Shown one piece after another: positions 34,388 to 42,847 of a stretch of 64,000 bases of DNA (within the stretch, counting starts at the first letter, position 1; the number at the start of each line of letters is the position of its first letter). Made by a program: the position numbers and the translations under genes. This DNA is from Mesorhizobium amorphae CCNWGS0123 (GTDB lineage Bacteria > Pseudomonadota > Alphaproteobacteria > Rhizobiales > Rhizobiaceae). The notes under the pieces were generated by a model. It did no database searches and was not told the DNA's origin. It saw only the letters and a program-made list of their open reading frames with translations. Where the stretch lies: the NCBI RefSeq assembly GCF_001686985.1, contig NZ_CP015318.1, forward strand, positions 5,702,001 through 5,766,000, written 5' to 3'.

Positions 34388-35530
34388 TCAGGTCGGAGAA
34401 TCCGCCTTCTGCAGCGCCCGCACGCGGTCTGCGAGACTGCGGTGGCCGGATCTGGTATCCGAGGGTGTCGCCAATGCCTTGGCGATCGGCGAATCCGGCC
34501 CTTCGAGCTTGGCCGTCAGGTGGACGACCTCCGCCGCCAGTTCATTCATCTGCTCGCGCAATGCGGCGCTGCCATTCGTAGGGCTGGACGCAGCCAGCGC
34601 GCCGAGATCCGCCTTGAGACGCTTGTTCTCGCGGGCCAGCGTCGTCAGCCGTGCCTCCAGCCGCTCGCGGTCGCCATCGAGCTTGGCGATCGCCTTTTCG
34701 ATGTCGTCGCTCCTGACGGCAGTCAGGCTGTCGCCTCCGCCGGCAAGCAGCGCCGCCGGAGCGTTTGCCTCGGCCTCGCCCTTCGATCGTTCGCGCAGGC
34801 GCGCCATTTCCTTCTCGCGGCGGTCGAGCTTCTCCTCACGATCGGCAAGCGTGGCGAGCAGGCGCTCGACCTTCTTGTCGAGCTCGACGGTTCTCTTCTT
34901 CTCCACCTTCAAGGCCTCCCGCGCAGCCTTGCTTTCGGCCGCGGTTTCCTGATTGCGCCTGTCCGCCTCCTTGCGCTGGCTGCGCAGCACGGTGATGTCG
35001 TTGGCAAGGCTTTCCAATTCGGATTCGCGCGCCACCAGTTCGATCTGGCGGTTGCTGGAGGAGAAGCTGGCGTCGTCATACATATGCTCCAGCTTTTCGA
35101 GCTCGAGCGCGCGCTTCTCCAGCATGCGCTCGCTCTGCGCGAGCTTGTTCGAAAGGTGCCGCAACTGCTCCTCGCGCTGATGCAGCTCTTGGGTCCTGGC
35201 CTCCAGTTCGGAAAGCGCCTGCTGCTTGTCCTTACGCTCGACCGCCAGCCCCTTCAGGGCCTCGCGCCCGCGACCGATCTCGACCAGCTGTTCGGCCGCC
35301 TTCTCCCGCAATGCCTTGACGCTCATCTCCAGCCGGCGCGCCGACATCGCGAACTCGGCCCTGATCCGGTCCTTGTCGGCCTGGATTTCGACCGGCGTCA
35401 TCGGCATGGACGCCTCGAACCGCTTGCGCGTCAGCGCAACGGCGCGCCGCCAGATGGCCGGAGCGACCAGCAGCGCCAGAAAACCGGCGCAGAGAAAGCC
35501 GAGGGCGAAAAACAGGATCGACTGGATCAA
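34388..35530 (-). CDS. Membrane-anchored coiled-coil protein
   Basis: A 380-aa protein with an N-terminal membrane helix (SILFFALGFLCAGFLALLVAPAI) and then about 320 residues of charged heptad-rich sequence with few prolines or glycines (ELEARTQELHQREEQLRHLS, REEKLDRREKEMARLRERSK). It is predicted to form a long cytoplasmic coiled coil. No enzyme domain is present. It lies in the cell-cycle neighbourhood, so a structural or septum-related role is conceivable but unsupported. Confidence 0.8.
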   Translation of the reverse strand: MIQSILFFALGFLCAGFLALLVAPAIWRRAVALTRKRFEASMPMTPVEIQADKDRIRAEFAMSARRLEMSVKALREKAAEQLVEIGRGREALKGLAVERKDKQQALSELEARTQELHQREEQLRHLSNKLAQSERMLEKRALELEKLEHMYDDASFSSSNRQIELVARESELESLANDITVLRSQRKEADRRNQETAAESKAAREALKVEKKRTVELDKKVERLLATLADREEKLDRREKEMARLRERSKGEAEANAPAALLAGGGDSLTAVRSDDIEKAIAKLDGDRERLEARLTTLARENKRLKADLGALAASSPTNGSAALREQMNELAAEVVHLTAKLEGPDSPIAKALATPSDTRSGHRSLADRVRALQKADSPT

Positions 35531-35732
35531 GGTGACTATCCGCTATGATGGCAACAACCGCCAAAGCTCGACTTTGCCATCTTCGCATGACGCAAATCCA
35601 GCGCCGCGGCAAGAGTGTGCCGCGGGCCACGTTCAGCCTGCGACCTCACAAAATCCCCCGATGGCACGATCGCGAGCGAACGCATGTTGAGATTCAGGTC
35701 AGGCCGGCTCACCTGAATATCAATATGCCCGC

Positions 35733-36314
35733 TCAGAACGGGTTCCAGGTCGGCCGCTGCGTGAGCTTCAGATAGCCGAGATTGACGCCAAGCCTGGCGC
35801 CGACGCCGGTGCGGATTGGCACCAGCAGCACCCTGTTGTTCTGCAGCACGTTGAAGCCGACGCCCGCCACCACATAGGCGGAACCGGCGACGCCGCCGAA
35901 GCGGTTGTAGAGGCTGTTCACATCGTCGAGATTGTAAACCAGCATCATCACGCGCGAGCCTTCGCCGCCAAAATCCCAGCCGAGCGACGGACCTTGCCAG
36001 AACACCTTATGGTCGCCGGCGTTCTTGGTGTAGAGCGTTCCCTCGCCATAGGTCAGACCGCCGATCAGCGCACCGGAGCCCTCTTCGCCAAGCAGGTAGC
36101 CGTTGGGCAGGCCATAGGAAGCGAAAATCTTCTCGACGACGGTGGCAAGGCCACCCGACGTAGCGCCGAAGAATTTATGGCCGGAATCGACGATCTCCTG
36201 AGCGGTGTATTCCTGGGCCCGCAGCGCGGAGGTCGAAAAGACGAGAACGCCCATCAGGGCAATCGTCATTGAGATGACTCGGAAAAAACTCCGGTCGTAG
36301 AATCGGGAAAACAT
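35733..36314 (-). CDS. DUF1134 family envelope protein (EipA-like)
   Basis: A 193-aa protein with a signal peptide (VISMTIALMGVLVFSTSAL, cleaved near RAQ) and the DUF1134 domain: YTAQEIVDSGHKFFGATSGGLATVVEKIF, EGSGALIGGLTYGEGTLYTKN, FWQGPSLGWDFGGEGSRVMMLVYNL. The Brucella homologue EipA is a periplasmic cell-envelope integrity factor whose gene is under cell-cycle control. ATG 36314 was chosen over a longer frame because GGAG precedes it and the signal peptide then starts properly. Confidence 0.9.
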   Translation of the reverse strand: MFSRFYDRSFFRVISMTIALMGVLVFSTSALRAQEYTAQEIVDSGHKFFGATSGGLATVVEKIFASYGLPNGYLLGEEGSGALIGGLTYGEGTLYTKNAGDHKVFWQGPSLGWDFGGEGSRVMMLVYNLDDVNSLYNRFGGVAGSAYVVAGVGFNVLQNNRVLLVPIRTGVGARLGVNLGYLKLTQRPTWNPF

Positions 36315-36672
36315 GCTTCCAATCTCCGTCAGGGAGCACTTTCGCCGACGCCTCGCACCCATGCGGCTCTTGGCGGCCGCTAGGGGTAACTGTCACAGGC
36401 AAACTATGCCGTAATCCTTTTTCAACCATTAAGCTTCCACATGAAGATGGCAGTTCGAAGGCTGGCGGTCCTCACACACCGGCTTCAAACCGCCTGCGCA
36501 GGCCGAGAATCCTGCGTGGACGCACCATTTTCGCTAACGACAATTTTGGATTTGTTGCCGCACGCACGGGCGCTGTGTATTCAGATGACCTGGGGAGAGA
36601 GCGTGATTCGTGTGGGCAGGCGACAATGATCGCTCGGCCATGAGTACGTGGATTTTATCAGGGACTTCGCCC
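36315..36672. other. Intergenic region between eipA-like gene and chpT
   Basis: 358 nt without a convincing gene. It holds the divergent promoters of the DUF1134 gene and chpT. No CtrA full site (TTAA-N7-TTAA) or long palindrome was seen. Confidence 0.5.
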
Positions 36673-37302
36673 ATGGCCGAACTGTTCACCCTTTCAGCAC
36701 CGGATCTTGCAGCGCTTCTATGCAGCCGGGTCTGTCATGACATCATCTCGCCGGTCGGCGCGATCAACAACGGCCTCGAACTGCTCGATGAGGGCGGCGC
36801 CGACGAAGACGCCATGAAGCTGATCCGCCAGAGTGCCAGGAACGCTTCGGCCCGCCTGCAATTTGCCCGCATCGCCTTCGGCGCCGCCGGCTCGGCCGGC
36901 ATGATGATCGATACCGGAGATGCCGAAGCAGTCGCCATCGCCTTCCTCAAGAACGAGAAGCCGGATCTCTCCTGGAACGGGCCCCGCGCGCTGCTGCCCA
37001 AGAACAAGGTCAAACTGCTGCTCAACCTCCTTCTCGTCGCCAACGCTGCCATCCCGCGCGGCGGCAAGCTTGTGGTCACGCTGGAGAATCTCGACACCGA
37101 GCCGCGTTTTGCGCTGTCGGCCGCCGGCCCAATGCTGCGCGTGCCGCCGAAATTCCTGGAGCTTCATTCCGGCCACAAGCCCGAGGAGCCGATCGACGCC
37201 CATTCGGTGCAGCCATATTACACGCTGCTGCTGGCGCGGGAGGCCAACATGACGATCTCGATCCACGCGACCGCCGAGGAGATCGTGCTGTCGGCGGCCT
37301 GA
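36673..37302 (+). CDS. chpT: Histidine phosphotransferase ChpT
   Basis: A 209-aa dimeric phosphotransferase that passes phosphate from CckA to CtrA and CpdR in the alphaproteobacterial cell-cycle relay. The phospho-accepting His22 lies in CSRVCHDIISPVGAINNGLELL, the ChpT hallmark. A degenerate HATPase-like C-terminal domain follows, with KVKLLLNLLLVANAAIPRGG and EEPIDAHSVQPYYTLLLA. ATG 36673 is used; ATG 36640 is an in-frame alternative. It sits 0.7 kb from ctrA, as is usual in Rhizobiales. Confidence 0.96.
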   Translation: MAELFTLSAPDLAALLCSRVCHDIISPVGAINNGLELLDEGGADEDAMKLIRQSARNASARLQFARIAFGAAGSAGMMIDTGDAEAVAIAFLKNEKPDLSWNGPRALLPKNKVKLLLNLLLVANAAIPRGGKLVVTLENLDTEPRFALSAAGPMLRVPPKFLELHSGHKPEEPIDAHSVQPYYTLLLAREANMTISIHATAEEIVLSAA

Positions 37303-37552
37303 ACCCCTTCGCCAGTCGGCAAGAACTGCCAAAGTATTTATTTCTGCTAATATTTGTTAATTCGGCGATAATTCAGACAGAGCAAGTTTTGCCGGCTTGG
37401 TCTCGCGGCATTCGCGACGAAAAAGACACGCGCGGCGTATCTTTGCAAAAACTTTACCTAACGGCTTTTCGGCTTCTTTACCAGATTGCTCTAATATGCC
37501 TCGTGGTTGCCCGCAGATTGCCGGTTCGCCAGATGGCCGAGAGGACCCGGAA

Positions 37553-37921
37553 ATGAAACGCTGCCTGTTCGTCGACGATTCGAGCGTCATCAGGAAGGTT
37601 GCAAAGCGCATCCTTGGCGGCTCCGATTTGACCGTGATCGAAGCGGCCACGGGGCTCGACGCGATCGAGATGTGCGCAGCCGACATGCCCGACGTCATCG
37701 TCATCGACGGCGCCTTGCCGGATGTGCAGGCCGTGGACCTCATCCGCCGCATCCGCGCCATGGAGAGCGTGGTCAAGCCGCAGATCCTGGTTTCGCTGGT
37801 CGAGGTCGACGTCGCCTCGATCATGAAGGCAAAGCGCGCCGGCGCTCAGGGTTATCTGCTGAAGCCGTTCAACCGGCCGCAATTGCTCGAGCGTTTCCGT
37901 GCCCTGAAAATCGCCGCCTGA
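37553..37921 (+). CDS. Single-domain response regulator
   Basis: A 122-aa receiver-only protein: acidic pair Asp8/Asp9 in FVDDSS, phospho-acceptor Asp52 in VIVIDGALP, conserved Ser in ILVSLVEVD and Lys in YLLKPFNRP. There is no output domain, so it works by protein contact or as a phosphate sink. Its place between chpT and ctrA suggests it is a ChpT partner. A one-mismatch CtrA box, TTAA-N7-ATAA, lies at 37357-37371. It is not clearly CpdR or DivK by sequence. Confidence 0.88.
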   Translation: MKRCLFVDDSSVIRKVAKRILGGSDLTVIEAATGLDAIEMCAADMPDVIVIDGALPDVQAVDLIRRIRAMESVVKPQILVSLVEVDVASIMKAKRAGAQGYLLKPFNRPQLLERFRALKIAA

Positions 37922-37964
37922 TTCGCCAGCAGCGGATAGCGGGCGGCTTCAACGCCCAGCATGC

Positions 37965-37991
37965 AAAAACCCGGCCGAAGCCGGGTTTTTT
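37965..37991. terminator. Bidirectional terminator between response regulator and ctrA
   Basis: AAAAACCCGGC-CGAA-GCCGGGTTTTTT forms a tight GC stem flanked by A and T runs on both sides. It therefore terminates the rightward response-regulator gene and the leftward ctrA transcript. Confidence 0.92.
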
Positions 37992-38018
37992 ATTGGAAAA
38001 TCAAACGAAGGTCTTTGC

Positions 38019-38714
38019 TCAGGCGCTGACGCGAATGTCTTCCGGTTCGCGCAGCACATAGCCGCGGCCCCAGACCGTCTCGATGTAATTTTGGCCACCG
38101 GACGCGGCGTCAAGCTTCTTGCGCAGCTTGCAGATGAAGACGTCGATGATCTTCAGTTCCGGTTCGTCCATGCCGCCATAGAGGTGGTTGAGGAACATTT
38201 CCTTGGTCAGCGTGGTGCCCTTGCGCAGCGAGAGCAGCTCCAGCATCTGATATTCCTTGCCGGTCAGGTGAACGCGCTGGCCGCCGACTTCGACGGTCTT
38301 CGCGTCGAGATTGACCACCAGGTCGCCTGTGGTGATGACCGACTGGGCATGGCCCTTGGAGCGCCGCACGATGGCATGGATGCGCGCCACCAGTTCGTCC
38401 TTGTGGAAAGGCTTGGTCATATAGTCGTCGGCACCGAAGCCGAGGCCGCGCACCTTGTCCTCGATGCCGGCCATACCGGACAGGATCAGGATCGGTGTCT
38501 TCACCTTGGAGAGGCGAAGTGTTCTCAAGACTTCGTAACCCGACATGTCGGGTAGATTGAGATCGAGAAGGATGATGTCGTAGTCGTAGAGCTTTCCGAG
38601 ATCGACGCCCTCTTCGCCGAGATCGGTCGTGTAAACATTAAAACTTTCGGATTTCAGCATCAATTCGATGCTTTGTGCGGTTGCACTGTCATCTTCAATC
38701 AGCAGAACACGCAT
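38019..38714 (-). CDS. ctrA: Cell-cycle response regulator CtrA
   Basis: A 231-aa OmpR-family master regulator of the alphaproteobacterial cell cycle. The receiver domain has the acidic pocket in LLIEDDSATAQSIELML, phospho-acceptor Asp51 in ILLDLNLPDMSGYEVLR and Lys in YMTKPFHKDEL. The winged-helix DNA-binding domain includes the near-invariant LTGKEYQMLELLSLRKGTTL and KIIDVFICKLRKKLD. It is fed by CckA-ChpT, antagonised by SciP (gene 2.4 kb away) and binds TTAA-N7-TTAA sites. The C-terminal SA fits the ClpXP-degradable tail. Confidence 0.99.
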   Translation of the reverse strand: MRVLLIEDDSATAQSIELMLKSESFNVYTTDLGEEGVDLGKLYDYDIILLDLNLPDMSGYEVLRTLRLSKVKTPILILSGMAGIEDKVRGLGFGADDYMTKPFHKDELVARIHAIVRRSKGHAQSVITTGDLVVNLDAKTVEVGGQRVHLTGKEYQMLELLSLRKGTTLTKEMFLNHLYGGMDEPELKIIDVFICKLRKKLDAASGGQNYIETVWGRGYVLREPEDIRVSA

Positions 38715-39163
38715 TTCATTCCCCTTTTCTGCTGCCGGTCCATGTCACGACCCGTCCCGGACCGGAGCAGTGATTGCCTGAACAGAAGGTGCCACCGAAT
38801 GGTTAACAAAACCTAATTTCGTGCCGAGGACGATACCAGATTTTTTAACCCCTTTCTACACCCTCTTGAATCTAATAACGAATCACAGACCCAAACCGCT
38901 AATGCACCACATTAATAAGCCAGCCTAAGTGACTCCAGGGACTCGCCGGTTGGCTTTCCGCCGAAAACCGGAATTTTTACCCGGCCTTAAGTCCTCGCCC
39001 GTATGATTAACAATGCCCGTAAACGAATGGTTACCAACGGCAAAAAACTTTAGGAGTTTGTTTCCCATAGTTCGGGGAAAGCCGGGGGAAACGGGTGACG
39101 CCTGGGCCTTTCCAGGCGGTTTGGACGATATGTGCGGGTGTGCGTTTCCGGGAGTACCGAATC
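38715..39163 (-). promoter_or_regulatory. ctrA control region with four GANTC sites and a CtrA half-site
   Basis: 449 nt without a gene, noticeably AT-richer than its flanks. GANTC (CcrM methylation) sites lie at 38868, 38880, 38931 and 38940. ATGGTTAA (38799-38806), the complement of TTAACCAT, is a CtrA half-site about 85 bp upstream of the ctrA start and overlaps the weak full site TTAA-N7-TAAT. TTAA-N7-CGTA at 39008 is too weak to count. The rightward FliJ-like gene also starts from this region. Confidence 0.65.
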
Positions 39164-39541
39164 ATGAAGTCACGTGAAAACCTCGTTCGGCTGAAGCAGT
39201 TTCAGGTGAATGAGAAGCGGCGGCAGCTGCTGCAGCTCGACATGATGATCGCCGAGTTCGAACGGATGGCTGTCGAACTGGAGCTTCAGATCACCGCTGA
39301 AGAGAAGAAGGCCGGCATCACCGACATCAACCATTTTGCCTATCCGACCTTCGCCAAGGCGGCACGCTTGCGCCGCGACAACCTCAGAAATTCTCAAAGC
39401 GACCTCGCCCAGCAGCGAAGCACTGCCGAATCATTACTCGGCGAAGCTGAAGCGGAGCTTTCCAAGGCCGAGATGCTCGAATCGCGCGACACCAAGATCC
39501 GCGATGCCGAACTGGGCGGCCGCAGCGCCATGATCGGCTGA
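39164..39541 (+). CDS. FliJ-like flagellar export chaperone
   Basis: A 125-aa all-helical, charged coiled-coil protein (SRENLVRLKQFQVNEKRRQLLQ, EFERMAVELELQITAEEKK) with the size and heptad pattern of FliJ, the flagellar type III export component. Alphaproteobacteria commonly carry a FliJ-like gene beside ctrA, and CtrA controls flagellar genes. Sequence conservation in FliJ is low, so the name rests on size, helix pattern and context. ATG 39164 was preferred to an upstream frame. Confidence 0.72.
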   Translation: MKSRENLVRLKQFQVNEKRRQLLQLDMMIAEFERMAVELELQITAEEKKAGITDINHFAYPTFAKAARLRRDNLRNSQSDLAQQRSTAESLLGEAEAELSKAEMLESRDTKIRDAELGGRSAMIG

Positions 39542-39616
39542 AAAACAGGCCAATCGGCGTTCCCGGAACGCCATCGAAGCTGCCGCGGCCGGAACCTGGC
39601 CAGGCTGATGCCGGCC

Positions 39617-40021
39617 TCAGCCTCGCGCCACAGAATCCTCTTGAGATTCCATCGATGCCCGCGCGCGGGCATCCTTGATGTCGGGCACATGCTGCTCCGA
39701 CCAAGACCGTATCTGATTGAGCAGTCCCGCCAAGTTCTGGCCGAGTTCGGTCAGCTCGTATTCGACCCGCGGCGGAATGACCGGAAAGATCTCGCGCCGC
39801 ACGATGCCGTCGCGTTCGAGGATACGCAGCGTCTGCGTCAGCATCTTCGGCGTGATGCCTTCAAGCTTGCGCGCCAGTTCGCCATTACGCAGCCGGCCGC
39901 GGCGCAAGGCGCAAACGACCAGATAGACCCATTTGTTGCCCAGCGTCTCGAGCACGGTGTGCGATGGGCACGTCCGCCGGAAGGCGTCGTAACCGAACGA
40001 GGAATTATCTTCACTATCCAT
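39617..40021 (-). CDS. HxlR family transcriptional regulator
   Basis: A 134-aa winged-helix regulator of the HxlR (DUF24) group: CPSHTVLETLGNKWVYLVVCALRRG, recognition segment ITPKMLTQTLRILERDGIV and wing RVEYELTELG. The conserved N-terminal Cys (TCPSH) is often a redox or electrophile sensor in this family. It is divergent from a quinone-oxidoreductase-like gene it probably controls. Palindromes fill the region between them. Confidence 0.92.
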   Translation of the reverse strand: MDSEDNSSFGYDAFRRTCPSHTVLETLGNKWVYLVVCALRRGRLRNGELARKLEGITPKMLTQTLRILERDGIVRREIFPVIPPRVEYELTELGQNLAGLLNQIRSWSEQHVPDIKDARARASMESQEDSVARG

Positions 40022-40024
40022 GAG

Positions 40025-40084
40025 GTACCTATATATAGAAAAGGTACATACTAGACAATAGAATATTACTATCCAAATGATAGT
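40025..40084. promoter_or_regulatory. HxlR-type operator region
   Basis: Two inverted repeats in an AT-rich gap: GTACCT (40025-40030) / AGGTAC (40042-40047), and ACTATC-CAAAT-GATAGT (40068-40084). The first touches the regulator's own start; the second ends 26 bp before the oxidoreductase start. Confidence 0.5.
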
Positions 40085-40110
40085 GGCGCACCAACCAGCA
40101 GGAGATTTCC

Positions 40111-41037
40111 ATGCGTGCCATTATCCAGAACTCCGTCGGCGGACCCGACGTCCTCGTCATCGCTGATCGGCCCGACCCCTCGCCAAAGGCCGGCGAGGTG
40201 CTTGTCCGCGTCAAGGCGGCAGGCATCAACCCCGTCGATGGCGCCGTTCGTGCCGGCTATTTCCCGCTGCTTGGCGAACCGCCCTTCATCCTCGGCTGGG
40301 ACATCTCGGGAACCATCGAGGCACTGGGCCCTGACGTGACCGGCCTCAAGATCGGCGACGCGGTGTTCGGCATGCCGCACTTTCCCAGGCAAGCGGCCGC
40401 CTATGCCGAACTGGCGGTCGCGCCAGTGGACGAAATCGCGCCGAAGCCTGAAGGCATCGACCACGTTCAAGCCGCCGCGCTGCCGCTGGCCGGCCTGACG
40501 GCATGGCAGGGCCTCATTCGCCATGGCCGCCTGGAACAGGGCCAGCGCGTGCTGATCCACGCGGCGGCCGGCGGTGTCGGTCATCTGGCGGTGCAGATCG
40601 CCAAGGCGCGCTGCGCCTATGTCATCGCCACGGCCAGCCCGGAAAAGCTCGACTTCGTCCGCTCGCTCGGCGCCGATGAGGTCATCGACTACACCACGGG
40701 CGATTTCACCAGCAAGGCCCGCGATATCGACCTGGTGCTGGACCCGATCGGCGGCGACCATGCGCAACGCTCACTGAAGGTACTGAGGGACGGCGGCGTT
40801 CTGGTGTCGCTGCTCGATGTCAGTGACGCCACCAAAGCAGACGCCGGCGCCCGCAATATCCGTGTCGAGCGCATGTCCGTCGTGCCCGATCGCGACGGCC
40901 TTGCCGAGCTTGGCGGACTGATCGATGCGAAAGAGCTCGCCGTCCACGTGGCAAAGGCGCTGCCGCTCGAAGAAGCCGGTGCCGCCCATGCCTTTCTCGC
41001 TACCAGGCCGATCGGCAAGGTGGTGCTGACGGTCTGA
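40111..41037 (+). CDS. NADP-dependent quinone oxidoreductase (MDR family)
   Basis: A 308-aa zinc-free medium-chain dehydrogenase/reductase of the QOR type: GroES-like N terminus (GWDISGTIEALGPDVTGLKIGDAVFG), then a Rossmann NADPH site (VLIHAAAGGVGHLAVQIAKA) and SLGADEVIDYTTGDF. It probably reduces quinones or other electrophiles, which fits control by an HxlR-type redox sensor. The start ATG 40111 follows AGGAGAT. Confidence 0.93.
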   Translation: MRAIIQNSVGGPDVLVIADRPDPSPKAGEVLVRVKAAGINPVDGAVRAGYFPLLGEPPFILGWDISGTIEALGPDVTGLKIGDAVFGMPHFPRQAAAYAELAVAPVDEIAPKPEGIDHVQAAALPLAGLTAWQGLIRHGRLEQGQRVLIHAAAGGVGHLAVQIAKARCAYVIATASPEKLDFVRSLGADEVIDYTTGDFTSKARDIDLVLDPIGGDHAQRSLKVLRDGGVLVSLLDVSDATKADAGARNIRVERMSVVPDRDGLAELGGLIDAKELAVHVAKALPLEEAGAAHAFLATRPIGKVVLTV

Positions 41038-41062
41038 GGCACAGGGATCGTTCCAGCAAAAC

Positions 41063-41097
41063 AAAAGGGCGCGGCATTGCCGCGCCCTCTATCTTTG
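41063..41097. terminator. Bidirectional terminator between oxidoreductase and sciP
   Basis: GGGCGCGGC-ATT-GCCGCGCCC is a 9-bp perfect stem. On the minus strand it is followed by TTTTGTTTT, a good terminator for sciP. On the plus strand the tail is TCTATCTTT. Confidence 0.85.
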
Positions 41098-41109
41098 ACC
41101 CGGCCTTGT

Positions 41110-41385
41110 CTAGTGCCGGTATTGCTGGATGCGCGTCGTGCGCAGCCCGGCAAGGCCGTATTCATCGATCGACGCCTGCCAGGACAGGAATTCCTCGGTG
41201 GTGAGCTTGTAGCGCTGACATGCCTCTTCAAGGCTCAAAAGGCCGCCGCGTACCGCAGCGACCACTTCCGCCTTGCGCCGAATAACCCAGCGCCGTGTGT
41301 TCGTCGGCGGCAGATCGGCAATCGTGAGAGGGCTGCCGTCAGGCCCGATAACATATTTGACTCGCGGTCTAACTAGATCGGTCAT
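41110..41385 (-). CDS. sciP: CtrA inhibitor SciP
   Basis: A 91-aa helix-turn-helix protein of the DUF1153 family. The body PPTNTRRWVIRRKAEVVAAV, GGLLSLEEACQRYKLTTEEFLSW and YGLAGLRTTRIQQYR match SciP, the small protein that in Caulobacter binds CtrA and blocks transcription of CtrA targets in G1. It lies 2.4 kb from ctrA. A one-mismatch CtrA box about 60 bp upstream fits CtrA-dependent sciP expression. Confidence 0.94.
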   Translation of the reverse strand: MTDLVRPRVKYVIGPDGSPLTIADLPPTNTRRWVIRRKAEVVAAVRGGLLSLEEACQRYKLTTEEFLSWQASIDEYGLAGLRTTRIQQYRH

Positions 41386-41441
41386 CGTACTCTCTACAAA
41401 AAACTCAAAGACCCAATCCCCGCCACAGTACCGCCACAGCT

Positions 41442-41456
41442 TTAAAAATTGCCTAA
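41442..41456. promoter_or_regulatory. CtrA box upstream of sciP (one mismatch)
   Basis: TTAAAAATTGCCTAA is TTAA-N7-CTAA, one base from the CtrA consensus. It lies 57-71 bp upstream of the sciP start codon, a good distance for activation. Confidence 0.6.
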
Positions 41457-41644
41457 GCGAACCCTAATAGCTAGGTAAGGATCATGAACGCCGCGTTAGT
41501 CTTTTCGTCGGCATTTGAAATATCGGCCATCGGACGCTGGATTCGCAGGCAAAAATCGCTTGGGTGCGAGATGCTGGCGCCACGCAGGTGCTTGACCTAT
41601 ATTCCGGCCATTGGCATTCAGGCGCCACGCAGAACGAAAGAACC

Positions 41645-42835
41645 ATGAACAGCCTCGACCTTCCAGGACGTCCCGAAACCACCCGTGTCGTTGTCGCCAT
41701 GTCGGGCGGCGTCGATTCATCGGTCGTCGCCGGCCTGTTGAAACGCGAAGGCTATGACGTCGTCGGCGTCACGCTGCAGCTCTACGACCACGGCGCGGCA
41801 ACACACCGGGCCGGTTCCTGCTGCGCCGGCCAGGATATCGACGATGCCCGCCGCGTCTCCGAGACGCTCGGCATTCCCCACTACGTGCTCGACTACGAGG
41901 AGCGCTTCCGCAAGGCGGTCATCGACCCCTTCGCCGACTCTTATGTCGCCGGCGAGACTCCGATCCCTTGCGTGTCCTGCAATCAGACGGTGAAGTTCGC
42001 CGACCTTTTGGCGACCGCCAAGGAGCTTGGCGCCGACGCGCTGGCCACCGGCCACTACATTCGCTCCGGCGCCAACGGCGCGCATCGCGCGCTCTACAGG
42101 CCCGTCGACGCCGATCGCGACCAGAGCTACTTCCTGTTCGCCACCACGCAGGCGCAGATCGACTATCTGCGCTTCCCGCTCGGCGGGCTTTCCAAGCCCG
42201 AGGTTCGCGCCATTGCCGAGGAGATGGGGCTGACGGTCGCCGCCAAGCAGGACAGCCAGGACATCTGCTTCGTGCCGCAAGGCAAATATTCCGACATCAT
42301 CGCCAAGTTGAAGCCGGCTGCCGCCAACCCTGGCGACATCGTCCATATCGACGGCCGAGTGCTCGGCCGCCATGAAGGCATCTTGCGCTACACGATCGGC
42401 CAGCGCCGCGGCATCGGCATCGCCTCGGGCGAGCCGCTCTATGTCGTGCATCTTGATGCCGACCGGGCGCGCGTCGTCGTCGGTCCGCGCGAGGCGCTGG
42501 AGACGCACAAGATCTATCTGCGCAACATGAACTGGCTGGGCGATGGGCCGCTGTCCGACGTGCCCGCCGGCGGCCTCGAGCTGTTCGCCAAGGTCCGCTC
42601 GACGCGTCCGCCGCGCCCGGCCGTGCTGCATCACCGCGACGGCGTCACCTCGGTGGAGCTGGTCGACGGCGAGTCCGGCATCGCGCCCGGCCAGGCCTGC
42701 GTGCTCTATTCCGACGACGGCAACGAGGCCCGCGTGTTCGGCGGCGGCTTCATCGAGCGCTCCGAGCGCGGCGCCGAGGCCGAGGCCATGCTGAGCCGGC
42801 TTGCCGCCCGCCCGGCACATATCCCCGCCGAATAA
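41645..42835 (+). CDS. mnmA: tRNA-specific 2-thiouridylase MnmA
   Basis: A 396-aa enzyme that adds sulfur to uridine 34 of tRNA-Lys, -Glu and -Gln. The ATP-binding PP-loop VVVAMSGGVDSSVVAGLLKREGY, restricted here to SGGVDSS, is near residue 20. The catalytic Cys segments are PIPCVSCNQTVKF and the later DSQDICFVPQGKY. The SCCAGQDIDDARRV insertion is common in alphaproteobacteria. C-terminal RNA-binding beta domains follow (TIGQRRGIGIASGEPLYV). ATG 41645 was preferred to an upstream frame. Confidence 0.97.
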   Translation: MNSLDLPGRPETTRVVVAMSGGVDSSVVAGLLKREGYDVVGVTLQLYDHGAATHRAGSCCAGQDIDDARRVSETLGIPHYVLDYEERFRKAVIDPFADSYVAGETPIPCVSCNQTVKFADLLATAKELGADALATGHYIRSGANGAHRALYRPVDADRDQSYFLFATTQAQIDYLRFPLGGLSKPEVRAIAEEMGLTVAAKQDSQDICFVPQGKYSDIIAKLKPAAANPGDIVHIDGRVLGRHEGILRYTIGQRRGIGIASGEPLYVVHLDADRARVVVGPREALETHKIYLRNMNWLGDGPLSDVPAGGLELFAKVRSTRPPRPAVLHHRDGVTSVELVDGESGIAPGQACVLYSDDGNEARVFGGGFIERSERGAEAEAMLSRLAARPAHIPAE

Positions 42836-42847
42836 GGGCGGCTTTTT
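42825..42847 (+). terminator. Terminator overlapping the mnmA stop
   Basis: CCGCC-N7-GGCGG followed by CTTTTT. The stop codon TAA lies in the loop. The stem is short but the T-run is clear. Confidence 0.6.

Noticed and set aside
39008..39022. TTAA-N7-CGTA as a CtrA box for the FliJ-like gene
   Set aside because: Two mismatches in the second half-site; too weak in an AT-rich region.
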